Source: an uncultured Verrucomicrobiota bacterium (GTDB lineage: Bacteria > Verrucomicrobiota > Verrucomicrobiia > Opitutales > Seribacteraceae). From it: a stretch of DNA of 42,418 bases. The translations under genes were made by a program, and so were the position numbers. This document shows, piece after piece, positions 26,935 to 35,711 of this stretch; within the stretch, counting starts at the first letter, position 1; each line of letters opens with the position of its first letter. The notes below the pieces were generated by a model. That model searched no databases, was not told the DNA's origin, and saw only the letters and a program-made list of their open reading frames with translations. The stretch lies in assembly GCA_902580225.1 (NCBI GenBank), contig CACHJU010000020.1, positions 1-42,418 on the forward strand, in the 5' to 3' direction.

Positions 26935-28933
26935 GAATCGAGTTTGCTTGTGATGAAGTATTTTGTTGCGTTGGACGGGACCAGAACATTTCAATAATCA
27001 ACAGAATTGCGGCAGCGATTGCAAACCACATCCATAGAGGATCATTCTCTTTTTCCAAGACTATTTGATCCTGAAGCTTGATTTCTGTATTTTTCAAAGT
27101 TCCGCCCAGGCTTTCTGAAAGTTCTTTTTGCGAAAATGTATCGGGAGAAGATTCAGCGGAGGAAAGAACCACTTCCACCCACTGATCCTCAAATCGGTAT
27201 GCCCCCGGTTTTCCAGCGGTAAAGAGTCCCTGATTCCCAGGCAGTTCCTCCCCAGGTTCCAAAACTGGCCAGGCCCTAGACGAAGATTCAATTCCCTTGC
27301 CCTGAGTAAGTTCCATGAGTAGGGGAAGAAATGAGTTGCGCAAAGGTATGTCAGTCCAGACAGTATTCATTCGGAATGGAAAGAAAACCAACTTGCCACC
27401 CCCATCAAAATTTCGAACTAATGCTAGAGGTCTACCTTCTCGGTCACGAAGTGGAATTTCAGTATCGTGCTCTACCGGACCAGGTTTCAAAATCCCAAAT
27501 TTATGAATTGCAGACAAATAGAGATCGCGAGCGGACTTACCCGCAAAAACTTCGGCTAAGGCGGATTCCTCATCCAAAGACCCAATTCGGAATGGATTTC
27601 GGGAGCGAGTTGCACCTCCTGCAACACGCACAAAATTATACCCCATTAAACCATTACTCCTGAGAACAGACACCGAAGAAGAAAATGGCTCACCAGGAGT
27701 TGCCAGAACCACCCCGCCATTTTTAAGAAAAATTTTTAGGGGTCTCCCCAGTTGTTCCTCTTCAAACCATTTCCCAACTCCCAAAACCATTAAAATTTCG
27801 AGCTTTAACTGATCATCCCCCAACCGTAATCCGTCCGCCTGATCCTGATTCCATTCCCATCGGTTCCATCCATTATCGCCCGCACTTGCAACCGCGGTTT
27901 TGAGAAAAGATTTCTCGTCGTCAGTTTCATCACTTTCCTGCTCCGGCATCCAAAATCCAAATCTTCTTGCCGGTGGTGCTTTAAGCCAAAGATGGCGCTG
28001 ATTATCAAGTTTGAATTCATCCTCACTTTTCACCCGCACCAAAGCTTCTGCAAAATCACCTTCTCTTAGGACAAATTGAACCTGGGTGGATCCGAGCGGA
28101 GATACTGACGCTGTAACAATTGATTGCACTTTCCCACCCGCAAATAAATCCACTTCAACCGTTTTATTTACATCATCCCAATTACGGACCACTGACCATA
28201 TCCTAATTTTTTCAGGTCCAGCGGGCACGGCTCTCGCATCCATTACGCTTACATTGTTAAATCGTCTTCCTTTCAAACCATTTTTCTGACCGACTTTAAC
28301 TAATTTATAAGATATTCCGGATTCCACCAAATTACTGTATGCCGTCTGCCAATCAGATTTTTGAAAATCACTTATTATTATCAACTTTCGCCCAGTTACA
28401 TTTTTTGAAAACATAGATGGAACCTGATCAAGCATAAGTTGAGCATTCCCTTTTGTCCAATAATGAGATAAAAAGTTTATTTTTTTTAGTAGTTCTTCCT
28501 TTCCCAATTCTATCTTCTCCAATTCTGAACGGCCAAAAATCAGTAAGCCGACTTTTTCAGCATTGGAATTTATGATTTCAGCAGCTTTTTCTTTAGCTTC
28601 TTTTAATCCGTCCCAACCTGACATGCTTGGCGACAGATCAAGAGCAATTAAGACTTCTTCTCCACTACCCTCAGTCACTGGAGTAGTTTCAGATTTCCAA
28701 TAGGGATCAGCCAGCAAAGTGGCTGTAATTAAAAAGAGAATAATTCTGATCAGCAAAAGCGGAATGTCAGAGGGTCTGCGCTTCCCTGTTCTCGGGATTT
28801 GGGAGGGACGGATGAAACGAATCGAAGGAAAATAAAACTTCTTCGTAACCCGACGATAAGCCATATGAGCAAGTACAGGCAGACCAATCGCCAGAGCGGT
28901 CCACAATGCAGCAGGTTGTGCAAATTCGATCAT
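26927..28933 (-). CDS. BatA-like VWA protein (aerotolerance-regulator N-terminal domain)
   Basis: 668 residues. The N-terminal domain (about 1-76) has the BatA pattern: two hydrophobic helices around LAHMAYRRVTKKFYFPSIRF and RRPSDIPLLLIRIILFLI. A VWA domain follows with the complete metal site D99-L-S101-P-S103 and a second-site KLIIISDFQKSDW stretch. The middle is beta-rich with a glutamine-amidotransferase-like part (RDREGRPLALVRNFDGGGKL). A C-terminal transmembrane helix (about 638-655) precedes a short cytoplasmic tail. In characterised systems BatA-type proteins work with a MoxR ATPase and DUF58 protein. The same genes are directly upstream here. It overlaps both neighbours (4 bp and 8 bp). 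Confidence 0.87.
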   Translation of the reverse strand: MIEFAQPAALWTALAIGLPVLAHMAYRRVTKKFYFPSIRFIRPSQIPRTGKRRPSDIPLLLIRIILFLITATLLADPYWKSETTPVTEGSGEEVLIALDLSPSMSGWDGLKEAKEKAAEIINSNAEKVGLLIFGRSELEKIELGKEELLKKINFLSHYWTKGNAQLMLDQVPSMFSKNVTGRKLIIISDFQKSDWQTAYSNLVESGISYKLVKVGQKNGLKGRRFNNVSVMDARAVPAGPEKIRIWSVVRNWDDVNKTVEVDLFAGGKVQSIVTASVSPLGSTQVQFVLREGDFAEALVRVKSEDEFKLDNQRHLWLKAPPARRFGFWMPEQESDETDDEKSFLKTAVASAGDNGWNRWEWNQDQADGLRLGDDQLKLEILMVLGVGKWFEEEQLGRPLKIFLKNGGVVLATPGEPFSSSVSVLRSNGLMGYNFVRVAGGATRSRNPFRIGSLDEESALAEVFAGKSARDLYLSAIHKFGILKPGPVEHDTEIPLRDREGRPLALVRNFDGGGKLVFFPFRMNTVWTDIPLRNSFLPLLMELTQGKGIESSSRAWPVLEPGEELPGNQGLFTAGKPGAYRFEDQWVEVVLSSAESSPDTFSQKELSESLGGTLKNTEIKLQDQIVLEKENDPLWMWFAIAAAILLIIEMFWSRPTQQNTSSQANSIHA

Positions 28934-29832
28934 TTTCTGTTTCTCATACCTAAGAAGCGACGCAATGCGCAGCCCAAGTCTTGATTTGAGATTAAAGTTT
29001 CAAATTCTGATGATACAGAGGAGAGCTTTTTGCCTAAGTCTTCAATAAATTCGTTCATTTCAATTTTATATTTCTCTCGAATTGCAGGCGGCGAAGTGGA
29101 AACCTCGCGGTCTCCTTCCAGCTCCGCAAAACGCAACGAATCAGCATTCGGAAGATCGATTTCATCTGGATCCAGCAATTGTAAACACAAGCTTTCGTAC
29201 CGTGAGGATAGAGAAAATCTTAATTGTTCTGCAAGTGTATCCTCCGCTTCAAGAAAATCAGATATGAAAATAATCATCGCCCTCCCGGGCAATCCGCTCA
29301 CCATTTGCTCCCAGCCAAATTTATGAGCGGTCGAACCACCGGACTCCAATCCCCTAAGAGCAGAAAAAATTCGATTCAATTGACCGGAACCGGACCGGGG
29401 TCTGATCCATTCTTTAACTACATCAGAGTATGCGAATAAACCCAACCGATCACCCTGTCTATGAGCAATGTAGGCAAAACAGGCAGCCAGCATCTTAGCA
29501 TATCTTAATTTCGAATATGAGGAAGCCTCCCCCTGATACCCCATAGATGCACTGGTATCTATCACCAAGCAAACTGAAAAGTTGGTACTTTCCTGAAAAG
29601 TTTTCGAAACAAGTTCATCTCGTTTTGCAAAAACTTTCCAGTCCACCAGCTTTAAATCTTCTCCACGGGTATAAGGTCGGTATTGATAAAATTCGCTTCC
29701 TCTCCCCTGCCTTAGACTTCGGTGAATGCCAGGCAATGCTCCGTCCACCACCACTCTTGCAAGCAACGAATAATCCTCTATCTGATTTAGATGGTTGGGG
29801 TCTAGAAGTTGATGATCTACAGATGCAGCCAC
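28930..29832 (-). CDS. DUF58 protein
   Basis: 300 residues, soluble. The DUF58 core is seen in GRGSEFYQYRPYTRGEDLKL, VDWKVFAKRDELVSKTFQE, and the adjacent VWA-like metal site VIDTSASMGYQG. These proteins are the usual partner of MoxR AAA+ ATPases, and the DUF58 fold contains a divergent VWA. It starts 34 bp after the MoxR stop and its stop overlaps the BatA-like start by 4 bp (ATGA). The role is inferred: adaptor between the ATPase and membrane-bound VWA proteins. Confidence 0.92.
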   Translation of the reverse strand: MAASVDHQLLDPNHLNQIEDYSLLARVVVDGALPGIHRSLRQGRGSEFYQYRPYTRGEDLKLVDWKVFAKRDELVSKTFQESTNFSVCLVIDTSASMGYQGEASSYSKLRYAKMLAACFAYIAHRQGDRLGLFAYSDVVKEWIRPRSGSGQLNRIFSALRGLESGGSTAHKFGWEQMVSGLPGRAMIIFISDFLEAEDTLAEQLRFSLSSRYESLCLQLLDPDEIDLPNADSLRFAELEGDREVSTSPPAIREKYKIEMNEFIEDLGKKLSSVSSEFETLISNQDLGCALRRFLGMRNRK

Positions 29833-29866
29833 GCTAATTGAAAAGTTTGTAAGAAAGCCAATTGAA

Positions 29867-30862
29867 TTATTGATCTACTTTTTCCAGAAGATATTCGATA
29901 ATAGAATCAGAATTAAGACCTTCAGACTCGGCAAAAAAACTTGGGAGCACACGGTGCCGGAGACCTGATTTTGCCATCACTTTAACATCTTCACAAGAAA
30001 CATTCGGACGACCTGAAAGCAAAGCCCTTGCCTTCCCGGCAAGAATCAATGCTTGTGCACCTCTAGAACCGGCTCCCCATTTAACTCGCTTGGAAGTCCA
30101 TTCATCACATTGATCGGACAATGGACGAGATGCAGATGCTAATCTTACCGCATAACTTACTACATTTTCAGGAGCGGGCACTTGTCTGGTTAAATCCTGC
30201 AGGGCAGTAATATCTTCAGCACCTAAAACAGCTTTCGGTTCATCACGGTCAATTCCAGTGGTCTCTCCAACCATTTTAATTTCATCTTCCATTGGAAGAT
30301 ATTGAATGACAGGATTAAGTAAAAAACGGTCAAGCTGAGCCTCCGGAAGCGGATAGGTTCCCTCCAGTTCGATCGGGTTTTGAGTGGCCAGAACTAAAAA
30401 AGGAGTATCAAGTGGACGGGTCTCCCCTGAAACCGTGACCTGCCTTTCTTCCATTGCTTCAAGAAGAGCAGCCTGTGTTTTAGGGGGAGTCCGATTAATT
30501 TCATCCGCTAGTACGATATTGGTAAAAATTGGCCCTGGAGAAAAACGGAAATTTCTTTTACCAGTGGCTGGATCTTCATCCACCACTTCGGTGCCGACTA
30601 CATCAGCAGGCATTAAATCAGGGGTAAATTGAATGCGTTTAAAATTTAAGTTCAGGCATTTAGATAATGTTTTAACAAGGAGTGTTTTTCCCAGTCCAGG
30701 AATCCCGGTGAGCAGGCAATGGCCCTGGGCGAATAAAGTGACAAGCAATTGTTCAATCACTTCGTCTTGTCCGACGATACCCTTTCGAATCTCCTTTAGT
30801 AATCGTTCGCGGGTTTTAGGTAAACTCTCCAGAATGGATTCTGAATTTTCCAGTTTTGTCAT
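29867..30862 (-). CDS. MoxR-family AAA+ ATPase
   Basis: 331 residues, full length for the family. Walker A is G53-IPGLGKT60, Walker B is VLADE (117-121) followed by INRTPPKTQAALLEAMEER, sensor 1 is ATQNPIE (159-165), and PLPEAQLDRF (171-180) carries the conserved Arg region. A C-terminal lid domain follows. It is the first gene of the long cluster running to about 17866. MoxR proteins act as ATP-driven chaperones that activate or assemble VWA-containing partners in the cell envelope, and the downstream genes encode such partners. The 89-bp spacer upstream is A/T-rich and should contain the promoter of the cluster. Confidence 0.95.
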   Translation of the reverse strand: MTKLENSESILESLPKTRERLLKEIRKGIVGQDEVIEQLLVTLFAQGHCLLTGIPGLGKTLLVKTLSKCLNLNFKRIQFTPDLMPADVVGTEVVDEDPATGKRNFRFSPGPIFTNIVLADEINRTPPKTQAALLEAMEERQVTVSGETRPLDTPFLVLATQNPIELEGTYPLPEAQLDRFLLNPVIQYLPMEDEIKMVGETTGIDRDEPKAVLGAEDITALQDLTRQVPAPENVVSYAVRLASASRPLSDQCDEWTSKRVKWGAGSRGAQALILAGKARALLSGRPNVSCEDVKVMAKSGLRHRVLPSFFAESEGLNSDSIIEYLLEKVDQ

Positions 30863-30951
30863 AGATGATATATGTTATATTTATGAGAATGAAGGGCAAA
30901 CTTCAGTTGCGCCACAAATTGTTTGTTCGCACAAATTAAAAATGATTAGAA

Positions 30952-31830
30952 TTAGCTACTTTCTAATTGATTGGTGAGTACAAGTAACCGGTCCCATTCC
31001 ACAAGAAATTTATCCAAATGAACCCGCCCTCCCGAAATTTCATCCTTCAAAAGAGTTCTTACTAAATCTTGTTCGTTCCGGTATGCTTCACTGGATAATA
31101 GTCCTGAAAAATGGGCCACTCTTGCCCAGAGTAAATGAGTGGTAAAGGCATCAAATTCATTGTATGCCACAATTTCATCTAATTTTCCCTCTGCCCACAT
31201 TTGAGCCACAGAATTTCCACTCACATCAATCTTGCCAGGAATTCCACTAAGAGTTGCAGCTTGATGTAAAGAAGGACGATCTCGAAATTGTCCAAGAGCA
31301 TCGGCAAGATCAACATTATATTCTGAATTTCTTGCATCAAAATAATCAACACCCATCCATGGTTTATCGGGTCGTTCAGAAAAACCAAAACCGGGCAAAC
31401 CGTTTACTATTGCCCGTTGAACGATGATCGGCACATCAGCTTGAGCAGAATTAAAGCCTACAAGTTGGGGTTTTTTTCGTCCAACCGATTTAAGAAATGT
31501 AATCAGTAATGATTTTTCTTCGCACTTGGAGGGTTCACTCGGGTCAGCGGGTAAAGAAACTAATTTCAGATCCACCACCCCACCCGGCTTCTTTTCCCGA
31601 AGAATACCAGCCAAAGAAACGATTCGACATAGAATTGTTTTAAGATATGGCTGGAAATCTTCGGGATCTCCCTCTTTGCGAGCTGACGCCCACAATACTT
31701 CAAAAGATTTTTTTGCCATAAGGCTTGGTGTATTTACGGGATCACTTTGATGAAGAATTTCCGCGGACTTTGGATCCGGTATCCATTCCACATCAAACGA
31801 AAAAACTGAATCTGCAAGTAATTTTAACAT
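30952..31830 (-). CDS. PolB-like predicted 3'-5' exonuclease
   Basis: 292 residues. The protein fits the DNA_pol_B_exo2 family (PF10108), DEDD-fold nucleases without a polymerase part. Exo I is FSFDVEW with D13 and E15. Exo II is GFNSAQADVPIIVQRA. Exo III is VAYNEFDAFTTHLLW. The middle region GVDYFDARNSEYNVDLADAL and FRDRPSLHQAATLSGIPGK is characteristic of the family. It probably degrades or proofreads single-stranded DNA or RNA; its pathway is not known. It lies between the MoxR cluster and map, 18 bp downstream of map, so it is likely co-transcribed with map. Confidence 0.85.
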   Translation of the reverse strand: MLKLLADSVFSFDVEWIPDPKSAEILHQSDPVNTPSLMAKKSFEVLWASARKEGDPEDFQPYLKTILCRIVSLAGILREKKPGGVVDLKLVSLPADPSEPSKCEEKSLLITFLKSVGRKKPQLVGFNSAQADVPIIVQRAIVNGLPGFGFSERPDKPWMGVDYFDARNSEYNVDLADALGQFRDRPSLHQAATLSGIPGKIDVSGNSVAQMWAEGKLDEIVAYNEFDAFTTHLLWARVAHFSGLLSSEAYRNEQDLVRTLLKDEISGGRVHLDKFLVEWDRLLVLTNQLESS

Positions 31831-31848
31831 AGTAAATATCTTATAAAA

Positions 31849-32655
31849 TTAGGCGGGTAAAAGATCGGCAAAAAATTGCTCCGCTTTTTCATATCCATCC
31901 GGAATAGTTAAAATTTCCGCTGCTCCATTATCCACTAGAATCGTATGTTCGAAATGAGCTGAAGGCAGTCCGTCAACAGCTAACGCAGTCCAACCATCCT
32001 GAGCCATTCGAATCTGCGGACTTTTAATATTAACCATTGGCTCAATACAAATAGCCATTCCTTTTCGAAATTTCATTCCGGTTCCAGACTTTCCAAAATT
32101 AGGAATTTGTGGGTCTTCATGCAAAGAACGTCCAACGCCATGTCCAACAAAGTTGGTGATTACCGCGAAGCCTGCGGACTCCACATGGGATTGAACCGCA
32201 TTGGATACATCGCCAACCCTGTTCTTATCAACTGCTTGCTCGATCCCGAGAAAAAGTGATTCCTCAGTAACCCTTAACAAACGCTCAATTTCTGGAGCCA
32301 CTTTACCCACAGGAATGGTCCGGCAATTATCTCCAATAAATCCATTTTCACGGATGCACACATCGACCGAGATCACATCTCCCTCTTTTAAAATTCTTTC
32401 TTTGACTCCAATTCCATGCACTACTTCTTCATTTACTGATAGACAAGTGTACGAAGGAAAAACGCGGTGACCTGAGCGGTAGCCTTTGCAGGCACTCTTA
32501 ATTCCCATAGTAGACATTAATTCACCTCCGGCCTCATCGATTTCGAAGGTGCTCATTCCAGGTTTTACCATACTGCAAAGACGGTCTAAAACGGTGGCCG
32601 CAGATTTACCTGCACGGCGCATTTTTTCTTTATCTTTAAAATTTTTACAAATCAC
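31849..32655 (-). CDS. map: Methionine aminopeptidase, type I
   Basis: 268 residues, the usual length of the bacterial enzyme. All metal ligands are present: D98 (SVDVCIREN), D109 (GDNCRT), H172 (GHGVGRSLHE), E205 (IEPM) and E236 (HFEHT). H80 in NEEVVHGIG is the expected catalytic His. It removes the initiator Met from nascent proteins in the cytoplasm. There is no N-terminal zinc-ribbon extension. The exonuclease gene follows after 18 bp, and the transporter gene lies 52 bp upstream on the same strand. Confidence 0.97.
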   Translation of the reverse strand: MICKNFKDKEKMRRAGKSAATVLDRLCSMVKPGMSTFEIDEAGGELMSTMGIKSACKGYRSGHRVFPSYTCLSVNEEVVHGIGVKERILKEGDVISVDVCIRENGFIGDNCRTIPVGKVAPEIERLLRVTEESLFLGIEQAVDKNRVGDVSNAVQSHVESAGFAVITNFVGHGVGRSLHEDPQIPNFGKSGTGMKFRKGMAICIEPMVNIKSPQIRMAQDGWTALAVDGLPSAHFEHTILVDNGAAEILTIPDGYEKAEQFFADLLPA

Positions 32656-32707
32656 CCTAATTACTTCTTATGAATTTCGCTCACATTCAACCACAAAAGA
32701 GATAATT

Positions 32708-33706
32708 CTATGAACTCTTATGCCCCACCCATTTTTTAAATTGAGGTACAAAACATATACCAAAAGAAAGCTGTAAAAAATGATACAGTATTAATGGGCA
32801 GGCAATCAGTCCCCCGCTTTTAAAATCATTTCCATTAATTACGGCAAGCAAAGGCAAACCCATTGCCAAAGATTTTTGACTAATACAAAAAAATTCAGCA
32901 ATCTTAACTTCGGCTTTGTTAGATGCCCAAAAAATACCTACCCAACTGAGTATTAAATGTCCTATTAAAAAACCGATTAAATAAGGGAATAAAATCATGA
33001 AAAGGGAAATAAATTCCGTTTTCCCTAGTCCGGAAATAGTTTCAGAAAAGGCAATGTAAACAAGGACGAGGATTCCAATAAAACTCACTTTCTTAAACCA
33101 GTTGTTCATCCATAAAGCTCTCCTCTGAAAATATCTACTTTTAACATACCAACCTAAAAAACTGGGGCAAATAAACAGAAGGGCAATTTTAGGGATCACT
33201 TCTTGCCCGACTCGAACTGAGCGATCGAGCCATTCTCCTTCTGAGCCTTCCACAAAAAGTATCCATGCAAAAGGAACCCATATCATTGCCATTAAATTGG
33301 ACAAAGTAGCGTGACCTAATGCGGAGGCAGAATCTCCTTCTGCAAGAGAAGTATAAACTACGCAACTCGATATGGTTGTTGGTAGAATCGATAAAAAAAG
33401 AAAACCAAGAAACCATTCGACGGGTATCAAATTAAATTCACCGGCGATGGATACGGCAATAGGCGGACCAAAAAAAATAAACCCGTGAACCCTGAATAAA
33501 TTGCCAAATTCTTTAAAGACCGCACCCAATCTATGAATTTGCAAATTCCAGCCCTGACTAAAAAAAATTAAAAAGACCGAACTTGCCGCAGTAATACTAG
33601 AATAGGAAGAATCATCCTCCCCTCCTCCCCAGGGCAAAAACCAAGCCAACGCAAAGGTTATTAATAACCCAATCAAAATTCCGGATCCATTTGGAAAAAC
33701 TCGCAT
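32708..33706 (-). CDS. Bile acid:sodium symporter-like (SBF_like) membrane protein
   Basis: 332 residues with about nine to ten hydrophobic segments and no large soluble domain. The pattern fits the SBF-like group (YfeH type): FLPWGGGEDDSSY after helix 1, FFSQGWNLQIHRLGAVFKEF, and the conserved LSILPTTISSCVVYTSLAEG region near the substrate and sodium sites. The C-terminal half has FCISQKSLAMGLPLLAVING. Members of this branch are uptake carriers of unknown substrate in most bacteria. No neighbour gives a clear substrate. It is divergent from the folate operon (86-bp spacer). Confidence 0.85.
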   Translation of the reverse strand: MRVFPNGSGILIGLLITFALAWFLPWGGGEDDSSYSSITAASSVFLIFFSQGWNLQIHRLGAVFKEFGNLFRVHGFIFFGPPIAVSIAGEFNLIPVEWFLGFLFLSILPTTISSCVVYTSLAEGDSASALGHATLSNLMAMIWVPFAWILFVEGSEGEWLDRSVRVGQEVIPKIALLFICPSFLGWYVKSRYFQRRALWMNNWFKKVSFIGILVLVYIAFSETISGLGKTEFISLFMILFPYLIGFLIGHLILSWVGIFWASNKAEVKIAEFFCISQKSLAMGLPLLAVINGNDFKSGGLIACPLILYHFLQLSFGICFVPQFKKWVGHKSS

Positions 33707-33792
33707 GATACTTTGTATTAATTTACATTTTATCTATTCTCACATTTCTTACATTTCACCAACCGCTAAAAGTTTTTTGCCTTCTGAAATTA

Positions 33793-34467
33793 ATGACCGA
33801 TTCAATAAAAATTCTTACAGTCGATGCCGCAGGTACCCTGATCCAACCCTGTCCATCTGTCGGTGCGGTTTATGGAAAAACAGCCCGGAAATATAATATT
33901 GATGTTAAGGATGAGGAAGTGGAACAAAGGTTTTATGAAATTTTTGGAAAAGCCCAAAAAAATAAAAAGATCACCATGGGAGAAGAAAAAGACTTTTGGC
34001 GAGAGGTCGTAAAACAAGTTTTCCAGCCTTTTGCAAAGGGAAATGACATTGATCCAGTTTTTGAGGTTTTATGGGATTTATTTGCCGAAGGAAAACACTG
34101 GCGTATCGCACATTCAGCGGAGTCTACCTTGAGAACTCTCAAGGAAAGAGGCTATCGATTGGCGGTACTCTCGAATAACGATTCCAGATTGCGCTCAGTT
34201 CTAAACGATCATGGAATCACTTCTTTATTTGAAGAATTATTTATTTCATCGGAGCTCGGAGTGGAAAAGCCGGATGCGGCCATTTTTCAGGCTGTGGAAA
34301 AAAGAATGCAAGAATCACCCTCTTCCTTTCTGCATCTGGGAGATAGTTATTCTAGAGATTTTGAAGGGGCAAGAAATGCTGGTTGGTCAGCCCTCCTTTA
34401 CGGCAAACCCGTTATTGAATCCGACCAAATCTTATCTTTTCCTGAATTGCTTGATCATATGCCATGA
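33793..34467 (+). CDS. HAD-superfamily hydrolase with altered motif I
   Basis: 224 residues. The HAD fold is clear: motif I VDAAGTL (D11, T15), motif II LAVLSNND, motif III GVEKPDAAIF, and motif IV LHLGDSYSRDFEGARNAGW. A helical cap (about 20-100) places it in the subclass I group. The second motif I Asp, the usual acid/base of phosphatases, is Ala13. Motif I therefore resembles haloacid-dehalogenase-type (DxYGT) and DREG-2-like members more than classical phosphatases. Its stop overlaps the pabB start by 4 bp (ATGA), so it belongs to the folate operon. A role in removing phosphate from the pterin precursor is possible from context but weakened by Ala13. Confidence 0.85.
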   Translation: MTDSIKILTVDAAGTLIQPCPSVGAVYGKTARKYNIDVKDEEVEQRFYEIFGKAQKNKKITMGEEKDFWREVVKQVFQPFAKGNDIDPVFEVLWDLFAEGKHWRIAHSAESTLRTLKERGYRLAVLSNNDSRLRSVLNDHGITSLFEELFISSELGVEKPDAAIFQAVEKRMQESPSSFLHLGDSYSRDFEGARNAGWSALLYGKPVIESDQILSFPELLDHMP

Positions 34468-35711
34468 TTTCAATCGAACGAACACTCCCGCTGCCAAACC
34501 TTTCGGAATTGTTAAGTTCTGAAATTGCCATAAAAGTTTTACCCGAAGGAGGCTTCATTACATACTTAGACTTTGAAAATGTCCATTTACTAGATCATAA
34601 AAATGTTGAAAAAGGATTGGCTCAATTCAACCAAAAACAAACTACTAATAAAATTAGTTTCTCAGGGTGGATTGGTTTTTTTGGATATGAATTCTTAGCC
34701 TCTAATCTCGGTCTTAATCTTCAAGCCAAGCGGGATTTAAACATTCCGGACGGGTGGTTTGGACGCCCCCGAACAATCATTCACCTACTCCAAGATGAAA
34801 CTAGAATTGAATCATCTATTCCTCAAAAAGCGGAAAGGATTGCGGAAACACTCAATTTTAATCCAATTCATGATTTAGATAAAATAGAATTTCAGACTTA
34901 CTCACAAAAATGTAATTTAGAATTCTCAGATTATAAAAAAATTTTTTTTAAAGCACGGGAAGCTATTTTAGATGGTGAAAGCTATCAGATAAAAATCTCT
35001 CAACGACACGAAGCTAAAGTCCAAATCAATCCTATTCATGCATTTGCCAAATTACATTTTGCCAACCCCGCACCGGAAGCCTTTTTGTTGCAAACCCAAA
35101 AGTTTTCCTTGGTAAGTTGCTCCCCGGAAATTGTTATCGAAAAAAAAGGCAACAAAATTTCAACTCGTCCAATTGGTGGAACTTATGAAAGAAATCAGAT
35201 CGAAAATGAACACTCCGCTATTAAGCGTTTTTTGAAAGACCCCAAAGAAGTGGCTGAACATAATATGCTGGTTGACTTAGAACGTAATGACCTCTCCGCA
35301 GTCTGCCGTCCAGGTAGTGTTCAACTAACTCGTTTCAGGGAAGTGGAAACCTATGCCCATTTATACCACCTTGTTTCCACAATCGAAGGAACTTTAAAGG
35401 ATAATGTTAAATTGGCTGAAATTCTTTCCGCAATGCTTCCAGGGGGCAGTATTACAGGTTGTCCAAAAATCCGTACGATGGAATGGATTGATCAATTGGA
35501 GCCCTGTTTTCGGGGTCCCTACACTGGAAGCTTTGGCATGATATCCGACCAGGGTGATATTTCTCTCAATTTAATTATTCGTTCTATGCTTATTCTTAAG
35601 GAATTCTGCTACACCCAGAGCGGGGGAGGAATCGTGATTGATTCAAAACCGGAGTATGAATACAGGGAAAATGAACTAAAAGCTCGGGCCCTACTCGATC
35701 TACTTTCATGA
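34464..35711 (+). CDS. pabB: Aminodeoxychorismate synthase, component I
   Basis: 415-residue chorismate-binding enzyme. The family core is complete: GESYQIKISQ, SCSPEIVIEK, RPIGGTYER, AEHNMLVDLERNDL, GGSITGCPKIRTMEWIDQLE and GSFGMI, followed by QSGGGIVIDSKPEYEYRENE. With PabA it converts chorismate and glutamine-derived ammonia to 4-amino-4-deoxychorismate. In the PIKGT motif of E. coli-type PabB the Lys is replaced by Gly238 (PIGGT), and the following RPR is YER. Anthranilate synthase has Ala there, so TrpE-like chemistry cannot be fully excluded. However, the neighbours pabA, pabC, folP, folB and folK strongly support folate synthesis. It overlaps both adjacent genes by 4 bp. Confidence 0.88.
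   Translation: MISIERTLPLPNLSELLSSEIAIKVLPEGGFITYLDFENVHLLDHKNVEKGLAQFNQKQTTNKISFSGWIGFFGYEFLASNLGLNLQAKRDLNIPDGWFGRPRTIIHLLQDETRIESSIPQKAERIAETLNFNPIHDLDKIEFQTYSQKCNLEFSDYKKIFFKAREAILDGESYQIKISQRHEAKVQINPIHAFAKLHFANPAPEAFLLQTQKFSLVSCSPEIVIEKKGNKISTRPIGGTYERNQIENEHSAIKRFLKDPKEVAEHNMLVDLERNDLSAVCRPGSVQLTRFREVETYAHLYHLVSTIEGTLKDNVKLAEILSAMLPGGSITGCPKIRTMEWIDQLEPCFRGPYTGSFGMISDQGDISLNLIIRSMLILKEFCYTQSGGGIVIDSKPEYEYRENELKARALLDLLS

Noticed and set aside
30863-30951. Promoter pair TTGCCC (30899-30894) and TAACAT (30877-30872) on the - strand before MoxR
   Set aside because: Spacing is 16 bp but it would give an almost leaderless transcript and both elements are weak; not listed as a feature.
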